A stretch of DNA of 64,000 bases. Origin: Reticulitermes speratus. Its lineage: Eukaryota > Arthropoda > Insecta > Blattodea > Rhinotermitidae. The position numbers and the translations under genes were made by a program. The notes beneath the pieces are model-generated. The model was not told the DNA's origin. It worked only from the letters and a program-made list of their open reading frames with translations, and made no database searches. Positions 37,901 to 50,362 of this stretch are shown here, piece by piece (within the stretch, counting starts at the first letter, position 1; each line of letters starts with the position of its first letter). The stretch lies in contig JAJKFL010000013.1 in assembly GCA_021186555.1 (NCBI GenBank), positions 11,401,243 through 11,465,242 of the forward strand. The letters are read 5' to 3'.

Positions 37901-40900
37901 TGGAGGTACGAGTGTAGCTCCAACCAATTCGCAACCCGGCACTAGAAGGAGGTGGGTGGTCATCACCACGATCCGGCCGCCTTATCCCCCGGAAAGACGC
38001 GGTACCCATTGTACAGGAGGCTAAGTTGGCCTCGGGGCCGGTCTGGACGACAGAGAAAACCTCATCTCCACCGGGAATCAACCCCTGTACCGTCCAGCCC
38101 GCAGCGAGTATGCCATCCCAGCCGCTCTAACATCCGAAACAGACTAAAAATAGGTAAGATAGTAGAAGGTTTGACAGAACATCAGGAACAGTACTGTCAC
38201 ACACACTGAAACGAGTGGACACGAATCGAGTACCAAGATTGGCTCTCCAAAACCAGCCCAAGGGACAGCGGGACATAGGACGACCTAGACGAAGATGGAA
38301 AGACCAGGAACGCCTTTAGCTTTAAAAGGACGAGTTCTAGGACTTAAACCTTAGACACGTTCACGATTATAATAATAATAATTATTATTATTATTGTTAT
38401 CATCATCACCATCATTGCCATCTGAGATCCATACAAAACACAACACACTAGGTGGGCACAATGTGGAACTGTTGAATGTTAAACAAGGTGTTACGTAAAA
38501 TAACCACTGGGCTTTGAGGGACTAAGTCAATGTTTTACTGCTAAGAAAGGGAAGAAGTATGTAAAGGATGGTAGAAGAAGATGGGAGAAAGAATGGCCTA
38601 TCTAAAGGAAAGACTTCCCTTTGAATTTCAACAGCCTCATCCAATAGATATCCCAAACTAGAATACGCGGCAGAAATGAATTAATACATCTTGATCCATA
38701 AACAGTTGACTTCTAATGACAATGGGCGGTAGCAACGCTGCTGTTCCCAGAGGGCAGGAATCCGTCCGCGATTAATTCATTTCACCCCTGAATTAGCTGC
38801 TCCTCCTACAATAGAGGCAATCCTCTGTTCGCGCCACGCAGTAACGTGCCGTACATATTCTGGTAATCTATACTGGATTCTGTTAGGGCAAGGTAAATCA
38901 CACAATTAATGCAGTTATTTATAGATTACTTAGAGACGCTATCAGTAGCTCAGATGACAAAGTGTTGAATGTTAGGATGACAATAATGAATCGAAAAGGA
39001 CGTAAAATAAAAGGTCGTGGGGGGCAATCTAAGATAGTGTCATGGAACTGTCTAGGTTTATTTGTTCATTTGTAGTCTGTTTAACGACGTTTTCAGTAAC
39101 CTCTAATTCAGAACGCTGAATATTAAGATTAGTGAATAAAGAATCAGAAGGATCTTGCAATCAAGCGGCCGTGATCTTATTTATTTAAAGTGCGGTATTT
39201 GCCCGGAGATACGGAGAAAAACCAAGAGACATCTCAATAAGGATAACCGAGGTGGAGGTTCCACTCTCCTCATCGCGACTTTCCTTATACAGAATGTTAT
39301 TTTACCTGACATACATCATTTGCCGATTACCGCCTCTATTCCGTCGCACGTGTGGGCGATCGAAAGAGTGGGATAAGTTAATACGATAAGCGAGCCGACA
39401 GGAAGTCACAATCCCTAGGACACAAGGACCCTATGTTAATACTAAATACTTACACTGACACAAGTTCAACAGGTTTCAGCAATACGTTAATTTGATCAAC
39501 TGCATAGCAGGCGAACTCAGTGACTACACGAGTTTCACACCGGAACAGGTTTCCCTCCGAATTTATTCGATTTCCCCTGCTAATCATCATTCCACCATTG
39601 TTCATACTCAGCTGTTTCCTCCCTCTGTAGTGTGCGAAAGCCCTCACTAGGAAACACTTTATCACATCCTCAGCTTTTAATGCTCTGAAGCAAAGGTGTG
39701 CTGCCAACATAATAAAGGTGTGCTGCCAAAATCATAAAGGTGTGCTACCAACATCATAAAGGTGTGCTGCCAAAATCATAAAGGTGTGCTACTAACATCA
39801 TAAAGGTGTGCTGCCAAAAACATAAAGGTGTGCTGCCAACATCATAAAAGTGTAAATGTCCAATCATTCATTTCAGGTTTTTCATAGCCCACAGGTTGTG
39901 TGACGTGAGATGGGCAGGATCCGTGCATTGCAAGTAATTACAGAAGTAACGTCTAACGTAAGCAAGCTCTTCCATAAATGACTGTTCCATAACTTTATGG
40001 CATTCCGGAGGTTTTGTGTGTCTCCATAAGTTAGTCTGCACTTTTCGTTTTGGACTGGTCAATTTTACAGGTCAATAAGGATTATTATCAAGCTAGTGCG
40101 TTGTGCAGTCCACCGACGGCCCTGCTTTACGACGTCGGATTACATTAACAAGCACCGACAGTGTCCTCGGCATTATAATGTTGAATATTAATGATGATAA
40201 GGGAATAATGACAGCGAGCATTGTGTGTGGGCATGTGATTAGCCTGCCATCAAACATACGCAACTCTGTCAGTGGACCAAGTATAGTCCGTTAACAATAT
40301 TATGGTACCAGTATCATATAGTCGGACAACACGAAACATTACATTGCAGACTAAAACCTAAAGGGTTGATATTACTTGCGAAAACATCTTTGTCAGATGA
40401 AAAAACCGAAGGCCTACGTCTAGTTGTTAGGACCCGTACTTGCAGAGATTGTAACGTATTTTGAATAAGCTATAATGAGCAAAGTGGGCCGCGATAGCTC
40501 AGTCGGTATAGCGACTCGCTACGGGCTGGACGTTTCGGTGATCGAATCCCGGTGGGGGCGAGATTTTTTGCAGCCGTCCAGACCGGCCCTGGGGCCCACC
40601 CAGCCTCCTATACAATGGGTACCCGGTCTCTTTCCTAGGGAAAAAGCGGCCGGGGCGTGGAGTTGACCACCCACCCCCATCTACTGCCAGGGTTAAAGAA
40701 AGAGTAGAGCTATACCTCTACTCCCCATCTGGGTCTTCATGGCCTGTTCGAGGGAGATCTTTACCTTACCTTTACCTATATTTTCAAAACCGACGAATAA
40801 TATCCTGTTGATAGGGAACGCAAACTTACCACATTTTCTTAGCTTTTGAAAAAGGCGAAGGTCCGTGTATGGCTGTGTGGATACGAACAGTTGCATACTA

Positions 40901-43900
40901 CGTGTGTAATTTGTCACTGTTACGTGCAGCCACGATTTTTAACAAGAAAGGCCTTGAGATTGTGGAGCTCGCTGTCCTGCAAATGTCTTCATATCAACAA
41001 GGCGTCAATAAAAACTGAAATTAATATATAAAGGTTTTTAAACATGATCTCAAAGACGTGTGTCGTAAAATGGAGACTTTTGCAGTGAACGTGTTTCAGG
41101 CAATATTTATACACACAGGCTACTACAATATCTCACATTCAGGCAGCAAGAATAAAGTAAGAAATACAAAGGAATTCTTACAAAGACACTTTTTGGAAAT
41201 CTGCCAATTAGGAAACAGAGAAGATGGAGAATTATATACATATATATGTTTTTTTTTTCCATGGCGCAACAGCCCCTACTGGGCCAGGACCTCCCTATTA
41301 TCGAGGCTTCACAATCATACTCAGATACGACACTCGGCAGGATTCCTCTGCACGAGTGATCAGCTCAACGCAGAGACCTCTACCTGAAAACACACAACAC
41401 TCACAAGAGACAGACATCCATGCCCCCGGCGGGATTCGAACCCACAATCCCAGCAAGCGAGCGGCCGCAGACCCACGTCTTAGACCGCGCGGCCACTGGG
41501 ATCGGCAGATATATGTTATATATAATATACAGTATATCCCCTATATATGTAGGGAAATATAAAACTGATAAATTTCATTTCAGAGTCTCTTTTGAAACAT
41601 CCTGTATATTTACATAATAAACATTTACACTTTTTAAACACCCCTTAACAACCCATTAACTGGTGACTATTTGCCTTTACAGTACGTTACGCTTCACCAG
41701 TTTTCCATTTTATAAACGTATTGAAACCAACGGTAACGAAAAATGTAAAAACACTAAATGAAAACATATGTAGTCCTGTGTATTGAAACTGTTACGGTTT
41801 TCTTGTTCCAAGAGACGAAGCTTTAACTTCAAGGTATTCATGTGTAAAGAATTCTGGTTTACATCCTGTGGCTAGCGTGCAGGTTAGCAGTGCAATACTG
41901 GCACTACAAGAGTTAAAAATACAGCAATGGGGAGGGGAAAGACAGCAAAATTGGTTGTAACAGCCTCCGGAAATGTGGGGATCATCGGCAGACGTGAGAG
42001 GAAATCTTCTGACAAACATAAAGTCGCATTTATATCCTAGCTATAAAGGAATATTAAACCTTTATGTTAATTAAGAATATTAAACCGATCCCAGTGGCCG
42101 TGCGGTCTAAGGCGTGGGTCTGCAGCCGCTCACTTGCTGGGATTGTGGGTTCGAATCCCACCGGGGGCATGGATGTGTGTCTCTTGTGAGTGTTGTGTGT
42201 TGTCAGGTAGAGGTCTCTGCGACGAGCTGCTCCCTCGTCCAGAGGAGTCCTACCGAGAGTGGTGTGTCTAAAAAGTGTGTGATCGTGAAGCCTCGAAAAA
42301 TGACGCGGCCTGGGCCCCCAAGGGGCTGTCAAGCCATTACAAAAATATTAAACCGTCTCTATCTCTTTTGTTACTGAAAGCAACTCTCGTAATGAACTAC
42401 AATACACTTAGTCAAAGGGGGGATGCGATTAAGTCACAAAATAATGGGATAACATATGTGTTGTTTTCCCATACTTGCAAGACAGAGAATTACAAATAGA
42501 AAGGAAAAATCGTGAGAATTTCGCTGCAGAAATAGCAATGTATTTGTTTACAGGGTGTTGCCTCAAACCCCGCTGGGGATGTTACGTAATATAGGGCATG
42601 GGCATCGTATTACCTTTCTAAAATCCGAAAGGTTCTGAATTCCGAAACAAATCAGGCCCCAAGGATTTCGGATAAAGGATCGTGCACATGTATTATTCAT
42701 TGACTGTGAAAAAATAACTGAAATAGACCACAGAGTAACAGGCTGGAACACCAGCTCAAGATTCGGTTATTTGCACGACTTGCATAACATTTAAGAGCAG
42801 GCACGACTGACGCTAAATACGTAAGGTCCCATAACGTGTAACTTCCGTGTCAATTAAGAATTTTATTTTTTTTGGTAAGAGGCGGCACTTGTAGTAGGAG
42901 TAACACGCAACAGATGGCGCAACAATCAGTCAGAAGCTATTCACGAGATAAGTTGATGTGCAATGGTAGCGACACTGGAAACTTGGTCCCGGGAATAAGT
43001 CCGTAGTGTGATTCGGTTCACAGACCAAAGAAGATACCGTGTTTGGGTACAATACTGGCTGGGGGGGGGGGGGGGGCAGTAAAGAATAAAAGGAAGATCG
43101 TAGATTGCTGTCACTTGCAAGGCCGAGCCAAGAAATTGAGTTCAATATTAAAATTGATCTTCGGAGAATGGGTCTATTGTTCGGCGCTGTGAAAAAATTG
43201 GGGTGACTTGAAACAGCATCCAATAATAGCAAAACTTTGGGGTGTAATACCTATCCACTGGTTGGGTTTACAACAAGTTGGAAGTTAGTTGTCATCGAGT
43301 TTTTGTAACAACAAGTTTTAGGGGGCATTTTAAAGAAGCAGACTTCTTTAGGAAAACGTAAATTTCAAACGCACCAACCGGTAAAAGGTACTGAGAACGA
43401 ATAAGACTCTGAATGTGAGCTCTTCTCCCCGCATGAATACGAAATCAATAGGCTACCTCTCACATAGAAGTAAGGCTCAAACAGCGGACCACCTTCCGAA
43501 CCCAGACAGGTGGACTGTTAGCAGTTGAGCACCACGCCACGAAAACGTACTGGGAAGTGCATTCGTACCTGTATACATTACTAACCTCGGTACTAGATGG
43601 AGCGGTGTGATCAGCTTCACGCCATGGCCGCTTTACTCCCGGAGAATGAGTTATAGCACTACTCTTTCTTTAACCTCGGCGCTAGATGGGGGGGTGGGTG
43701 GTCAACGCCACGCCCCGGCCGCTTTACCCCCGGGAATAACCCGGTACCCATTGTACAGGAGGATGGGTAGGCCACAGGGCCGGTCTGGACGGGTGCTGAA
43801 AATCTCGCCCCACCGGGATTCGATCCCCGGACCTTCCAGCCCGTAGCGAGTCGCTATACCGACTGAGCTATCGCGGCCCACGAATGAGTTCTGGTACTCA

Positions 43901-46900
43901 CTGAATAGGTGGCTGGGTGGAGCAAAAAGCCAGTCAGGAAGAGGTGAAAAAGAGAAAAATCTGACCTTTCTGGGTCTCGAACCTGATTATCTCGTCGCCC
44001 AGTAAGTAACCTGTTCACTATTCTGACTGAGCTATCTCGCATCCTTACTGTTTGCTCGCTAACCATTTCCAACACACCAGTCACAGTCATCTTCCAACCT
44101 ACACAAGCTAAGCAACTCATCCAGATAACGTCTACACGTTTAGTTCCTACGTCACATAAATCACACACGGTCCCAATTTTAAACACCAGCAGCTTAAGGC
44201 TGATTAGGGAAATAATCGCTCTGTGGTGTGAGAATTATACGAAACACACCAATACACAGTGCAGGCAAAATCCGAAGTTTTAATATTAAAGCAGGTGGTA
44301 GATATAGTTGCCTTCATGTTTTAAATGAACCAGAGAAGTGGCAGCTTTAGGTTTCGAACCACTATACATAGTCTCACACTGTAATACGATTAAAGAAAGG
44401 ACAAAACTTATACATTCTATGTAGAAATTCTTTTGTTTTTGACAGAATTCAACTTCTCTGTGTTCTAAAGGGAAATCTAATTATCTTTAAGGGACTGTAT
44501 TTTTTTGTGTTCCCTTCCCTCAGCTGAGTCTCCGCATACAAAAGAAGATGGAAGTCGGAAATAAAAGGCCTAGAAAACAGGGCCGAACGAGACTGATTAA
44601 ACAAAAAAGATAGAAGTTTTCCTAAAAGAACGTCGTATAATGACTTAAATGTAATTATCTTGCATGTTGGGGAGGGAGGTGAGGTGGGGTGGGGTAGGGT
44701 GGGGTGGGAGGACTGGAAGAATCGTAACAGAACCTTCCTAAGAAATCCATTAACTTGGCACAGCGTTTAGATGGCTCTTAATCTTAGGTGTGTGAGGGAG
44801 GGCTGAGCTTAATGGGTATTTAAGAAGGCAAAATGGAGCTGTCCTCCAGATCTTGTTTCCATTAACTTGGATACAACTGTTGTTCTATTTGAGAACAGGG
44901 TTTGGTCTTAAGGGGGAAGGGGGGGGGGTGACAGATCGAGAAACATGCATAATGAGAATCTTCGTAGTTTGTACCCTTCTTGCAGGCTGAGATGGCGGGG
45001 AAAACATAAATGCATACAAAATTTTGGTAGCGAAACCTGAAGGGAAGGATCCTCTTGGAAAATCTACCAAAGGGGGTTTGAGGTTGTGAAAGGACACATC
45101 TGGCTCAGGACTGGGACCAGTTGCGGGGTTCTGTGAACACGGTCATGAACCTTCGGGTTTCATAACAGGCGGAAATTTCATGAGTTCAGCAAATATTAGA
45201 CTTCAAAACAGAGAAAGAAAGAGATTCTGCTCGGTGCAGTTAGTTACTGTTGTTGAATTGCCGCAAGCCTGTAGTTGGGTCTATGCGAGGTCAGGTAAGC
45301 GGAAATGCATCAGGAGGACCGGGGTTCGATGCCTGCTATGGGAGGCTGTTCCTATTCACACCTTCCATACAAATTACGTCACATGTACTTGAAAAGGAAT
45401 ACGTCCATGTAAGATGCGTACATGCACACGTACAAGCATGCCAGTAAAATATGAACTTTAAAATAACCCTTCCATATGTTAATCTGATAGACAAATTTAA
45501 AACTATTTATAACACTGTGTTATCGATATTTAGATTCAGGTAGTATAACATTCCTGCTTGGAGTGTCTTGTCAGAATCTGTCATCCCCAGAAAGTATGTG
45601 CAAGTCTCGCAGCAAATTGGGTCGCTTTCGCAAAGTTTAATCTGATTTCTCAAACTTCCTCAACTCAATGACCTTTGCCAGAGGTCAGAGCAGTAACAAT
45701 AATTACATTACAAGCAATTATCAGAATTATGTAAGTTTCAAAACTGTGTACACGTATAACATTTGTTCCTATGTACATTACATAGGATATACAGGGTGAT
45801 TCAAGCAGGAAAGGTCAATACATTGGGAGGTGATAGTATCGGTCAATTCTGAATGGTTACCCAGATAGAGCTGTTTGAATCTGCAAATACAAAAGCATTG
45901 TACATGGTAATAAAGAAACTACTTACTGTTAATTTAATGTCAATTTTAATTTAATGTTTAAATGACAAATTTGTTACACAGAAATGACAAGTTTGTTACA
46001 TTTCACAATAAATGTTCGAAAATCCCACCGTCAACCTCAGGGCACTTTGAAACTCATATAAGAAGCTCGCGTGTTCTTCGTCTGCCATGATCTTCGTTTC
46101 TTTATGCGGGCAGCAGCATCCAAAATGCGAGCGAGTGATTCTTGTCGTGTAACCACATTTCTTTTGTAAACTTCGCTCTTCATCCAACCCCACAAACATA
46201 AATCTAACGGATTTAGGTCTGGAGATTCAAACAGCTCTATCTCGGTAATCATTCAGAATTAGACACATGTTAAGATGAACTCTTTTTCTCACAATCTCCT
46301 ACACTATCACCTCCCAAAATATTGACCTGCCCTCCTGAATCACCCTGTATAGGCCTATGTATGTGTGTGCGTGTGGACATACGAACAAGCTATCCCGCTT
46401 GAACTCCAATGGGCATAAAGTCTACAAAAACGAAATTAGTTTAATCAACACAGCAGACACACCAATAGTGTCTGTTGTTAATAAAACTGAGGATGTGCGA
46501 CTGTTTGGTTCAAGCTAATTAGTAGCAGTTCGGGCTCTGTCATGTTGCGGTGACGTCGTGTTTCATTCTCTCCTGCTTTTACTTGTTTAAACATGCAGCT
46601 TAGAACTTTAGGTTACAACGCACATCACATGCTAAAGTAACGACTAATACAGACCTGTTACTCTATGTCACAACTCGCGTTACAACTAATGACAAATACA
46701 GTCCCGTTAATTTATAGCGACCTCTGATCTGCGCGGAAAGGGACAAGTGGGTTCCGATCATGGTAACGGAACAAGAGGCAGTGTGAGCTTACAAATAGGC
46801 TTACTGTTATATATATTGAACAATACCGACAAATGCACTAATTTTTGTAGTATATACACTACACAAACGCCCTACGTACGTTTCGGTCACAAGTGACCAT

Positions 46901-49900
46901 CTTCAGGGGCTCAATAACACTGAGATTTACTTCACTACACTTCACTTGTTCATCCCACTGCACTGTTAACTTGTACTATCTTTTTTCATATCCACTTGGT
47001 GTAGGTATTGGTTGTCTTCCGTTTTTACTGGTAGCTGTGATGAGTTTGGTGTGTTAACTTGGTCATGGTCTATTTTGTATGATGTATGATGGGATGAACA
47101 AGTGAAGTGTAGTGAAGTAAATCTCAGTGTTATTGAGCCCCTGAAGATGGTCACTTGTGACCGAAACGTACGTAGGGCGTTTGTGTAGTGTATATACTAC
47201 AAAAATTAGTGCATTTGTCGGTATTGTTCAATATATATATTAACATAATGCACGGTGAACAAAAAATCAAGGCTTATTGTTATTGTACATGCAAACTGTT
47301 TACTTCTCCGAAAGCATAATTCTAATACCGCTCACATCTAACTGTGCAAAACTGTTTTCTTTTGGATTTATTCAGTGCACGTGGAACAACCGATCAGTGT
47401 TTATACGTTCATCACTCTAAGTGGGTCCCTGCCACCACGCCAAAGCGCGTCTTCACGTGGATAGAGGACACGGCCTCTAGATATGGAGGACAACTGTCTA
47501 TGATGACTGAGTAGTAGCAGACAGCCGACAAGGGGTGGTCATCTAGGCTAGAAGCTGAGTCATTGTAAAATATAAGAGCATGTTACAAAATGTTACTCAG
47601 TGCCTCGGATTTTGATTGGATGTTGTGAACACGGTAATAAAACTTCTGGTTTTATAAAATGTGGGGAATGTCTCGATTATTTGAGTGGCTCTTACCTTCA
47701 CAGAAAGGATTCTGCTTCAGGGAATTAAAGTTATGTACCACCTACTTATGAGCTGTACTTACGTACAGTCCAAGTTCAAATCTCCGAATTATATCACGTT
47801 TTCTCGCACACCACCCACCAACAGTGCATCAACAATTTCCTGAACTGAATGATTTTATTTACAATATATATATATATATATTGTACTGTACCTGTATTAT
47901 ATTCTGTTTTATATGTCCCACACTTGATTAAGATATCAGTCACATAATAATTACTTAAGAAATTTCGACCATTTTGCAAATCTAGTTTTAAATTTTTGCA
48001 GCAGTTGAAGGACTGAAGATGACGTAATGGTCGACACATGTGGGCAGTTTTAATATGATTATGTAATTGCTTATATTTTAATAAGATTATACAGTTGTGA
48101 GGAAGCAATTAATAACTGCTAGCTTATAAAGCCAAGAAACTGAACTCAGACACTCGACTTATCTGCAGACTGACTCACATTTGTCCTGAGAAATGAGTTC
48201 AAGACAGCGAACTCATCCAATTCCAGCGCAGTCGAAACGCAGTTTGATACATAAAATAACACGACACACAACACAGTTCTTAAATATTTGACGAGTTCTT
48301 GTTTGGACGAAGTGTGTGCGTTCTGTAGTTGCAAACTGGCATATCACTTCTACGAACAAAAATAATACAGGTGGCAGGAAGCATTTCCCACTTATTCAGG
48401 ACAGGGGATCCCGATGACCTTGCCGTCTTAACACGGCATTAGAAAGTTCCAACCTACTCCCAGTGGAGGTCAAGTCTTGTACCAAGCCATAACACAAGCA
48501 GGATGATTCCTTGATATTTACACTAGTGTTATTAAAATACAAAGCTGTCCCTGTCCATGCCATGAGGGCATATAGGGGGGGGGGCAGAGGTATAGATCCA
48601 TTCATTCTTAACCTCGGCACTTGATTGAGATGAGTGATCAACTTCACGCTCTGGCAGCTTAATCACCGAGGAAAGAAATCCGTTACCCATTAACAGGAGG
48701 CTAATTGGGCCCCATAGCCGACATCATGTCCAACAGAAACTGCAATCGTCACCAACAACGCTAAGAAAACCTCAAATAACACAATTTTATCTCATTTTCA
48801 CCGTTTTGGAATAGAAAGCGTTCAAAACTTTTTGTGCGAATTTAAATGTATTGTTTAAGTGAACATTGCAGATAGCAGCAGGCCTCGAATTTGAATGTCA
48901 GGATGGATAGAAACAAAACAGAGGCTGTCAAAATATATCACTGAATGACGTCACTTCTATAACTTATTTATTACATTCGTCAATACTTTCCACTGCGTCC
49001 ATTTAGCCGTCTGTCCAGATTTCTCCCATGTAACAATGAGTGACGTGCAAAATGGCTGTCGTGTAGAGAAGTCAACGAGTTTGTGCGTGAAGCTAGACAT
49101 CACCGTAGCAGTTGTTATCTTAAGCCAATATGCCTAATGCTGTAATATAAAGAAAAAACTCGGCAACCTGCTCACACAGTGTGCGTACGTGCGTACGCGT
49201 TTCGTAGGGTTCTCAAAATTAACAGCATTAACCATTTCCTTTTCGTAATTTAAACCCCATATTTTCAATTCAGTAGGAACTGAATTTTATGCGTTATTTC
49301 AACAGACTTGATGCCTGACAGCCGCTTCCCCCACTCTCCTGATACTGCGCACATCACTCTGAGCTCAGTCACACTGTTTACTTCGTACTCTACATCTTCC
49401 GTGTTCAAAGTACTGATCTGGATTATTATTATTATTATTATTATTATTATAAACCTTCAAGCTTTCACTCATAATGCGCTGATCTATATGAAATATGAAA
49501 TGGTTTGACAAGACTCTGCAACGACCTTCAACATACAATTTTAGTAGAATCAGTTGAAAGAGTCCAGAGATAGAGAAGAAGCAGTACATACATCTTTATA
49601 TTTAATTATCTCGAAAAGTGTGAGATGTAACAAGAATTATTTACAGCAGACAATACATGTTTCAGTTGTATCTCCAACTTAGGAATAGGTTTGAAACATT
49701 TTTCACTGCGATAAACATTTACCAGAGCCTGGACAGCTCAGTTCGTATAGTGACCAGGCTACGGGCTGGACGATACGTAGTTCAAATTCCGGCAGAGAAA
49801 AGTGATTGTTCTCTTCTCCAAAACCTCCAGACCGGCTATTCATTGGGTACTGGGGTTCTTTCCCGTGGGCCCAGCGGCCAGGACGTGAAGTTGACCACTC

Positions 49901-50326
49901 AATTTCACGTAGTGCCGAGGTCTGGCGCACCTGTAACTCTGCTCCCCCTTCGTCCCTTCATGGCGTCGTCAGGGACAGCTTTTATAAATACTTAGCGAGT
50001 TGACCTCGGTATCAACGAAGATATGTCAAAGGTAACAGAAGCAATTTTAAAATTACCCATGTTCCATGCAGTAAGACAAGTCACCATATATATATACCAA
50101 CAACTGCAGTATAATTAGATACAATGATGTATACATATATGGTAAACCTCCTACATGTGTCGGCCTTTTACGGCCATCTTCAGGGAGGTATTAAAGAGAA
50201 AAAATAAAGAAAAATATACGTGCTACTTGTATTTTTCTTTGCTGAATACCTTCCTAAGTTGGCCTAAAAAGGCCGAAACATGTAGAAGGTTTACCACATG
50301 TTTGTATGTCATTGTATCTAATTGTT

Positions 50327-50362
<36 letters not shown>

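Larger units (their letters stand above)
46811..47269. mobile_element. near-perfect palindromic foldback element F4 with two hammerheads and 33-nt tail
   Basis: The left arm starts at 46811 and the right arm ends at 47236; the outer 140 bp or so pair almost perfectly. A 33-nt tail follows at 47237-47269 and contains AATGCACGGTGAACAAAAAA. The element is flanked by AGGCTTACTGTTAT (46797-46810) and AGGCTTATTGTTAT (47270-47283), a 14-bp target duplication with one difference. The near identity of the arms suggests a young insertion or arm-to-arm conversion. Confidence 0.8.

Noticed and set aside
39692..39845. Regular repeat array that superficially resembles a CRISPR
   Set aside because: Units are directly adjacent with no unique spacers, and the context is an animal intron.
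41420..41506. tRNA-like sequence with good A and B boxes
   Set aside because: It is the head of SINE A, repeated in at least six places with the same non-tRNA body and no mature tRNA acceptor stem.
42930..43232. 100-aa minus-strand frame with a proline run
   Set aside because: The proline run is the complement of a G homopolymer and there is no other coding sign.
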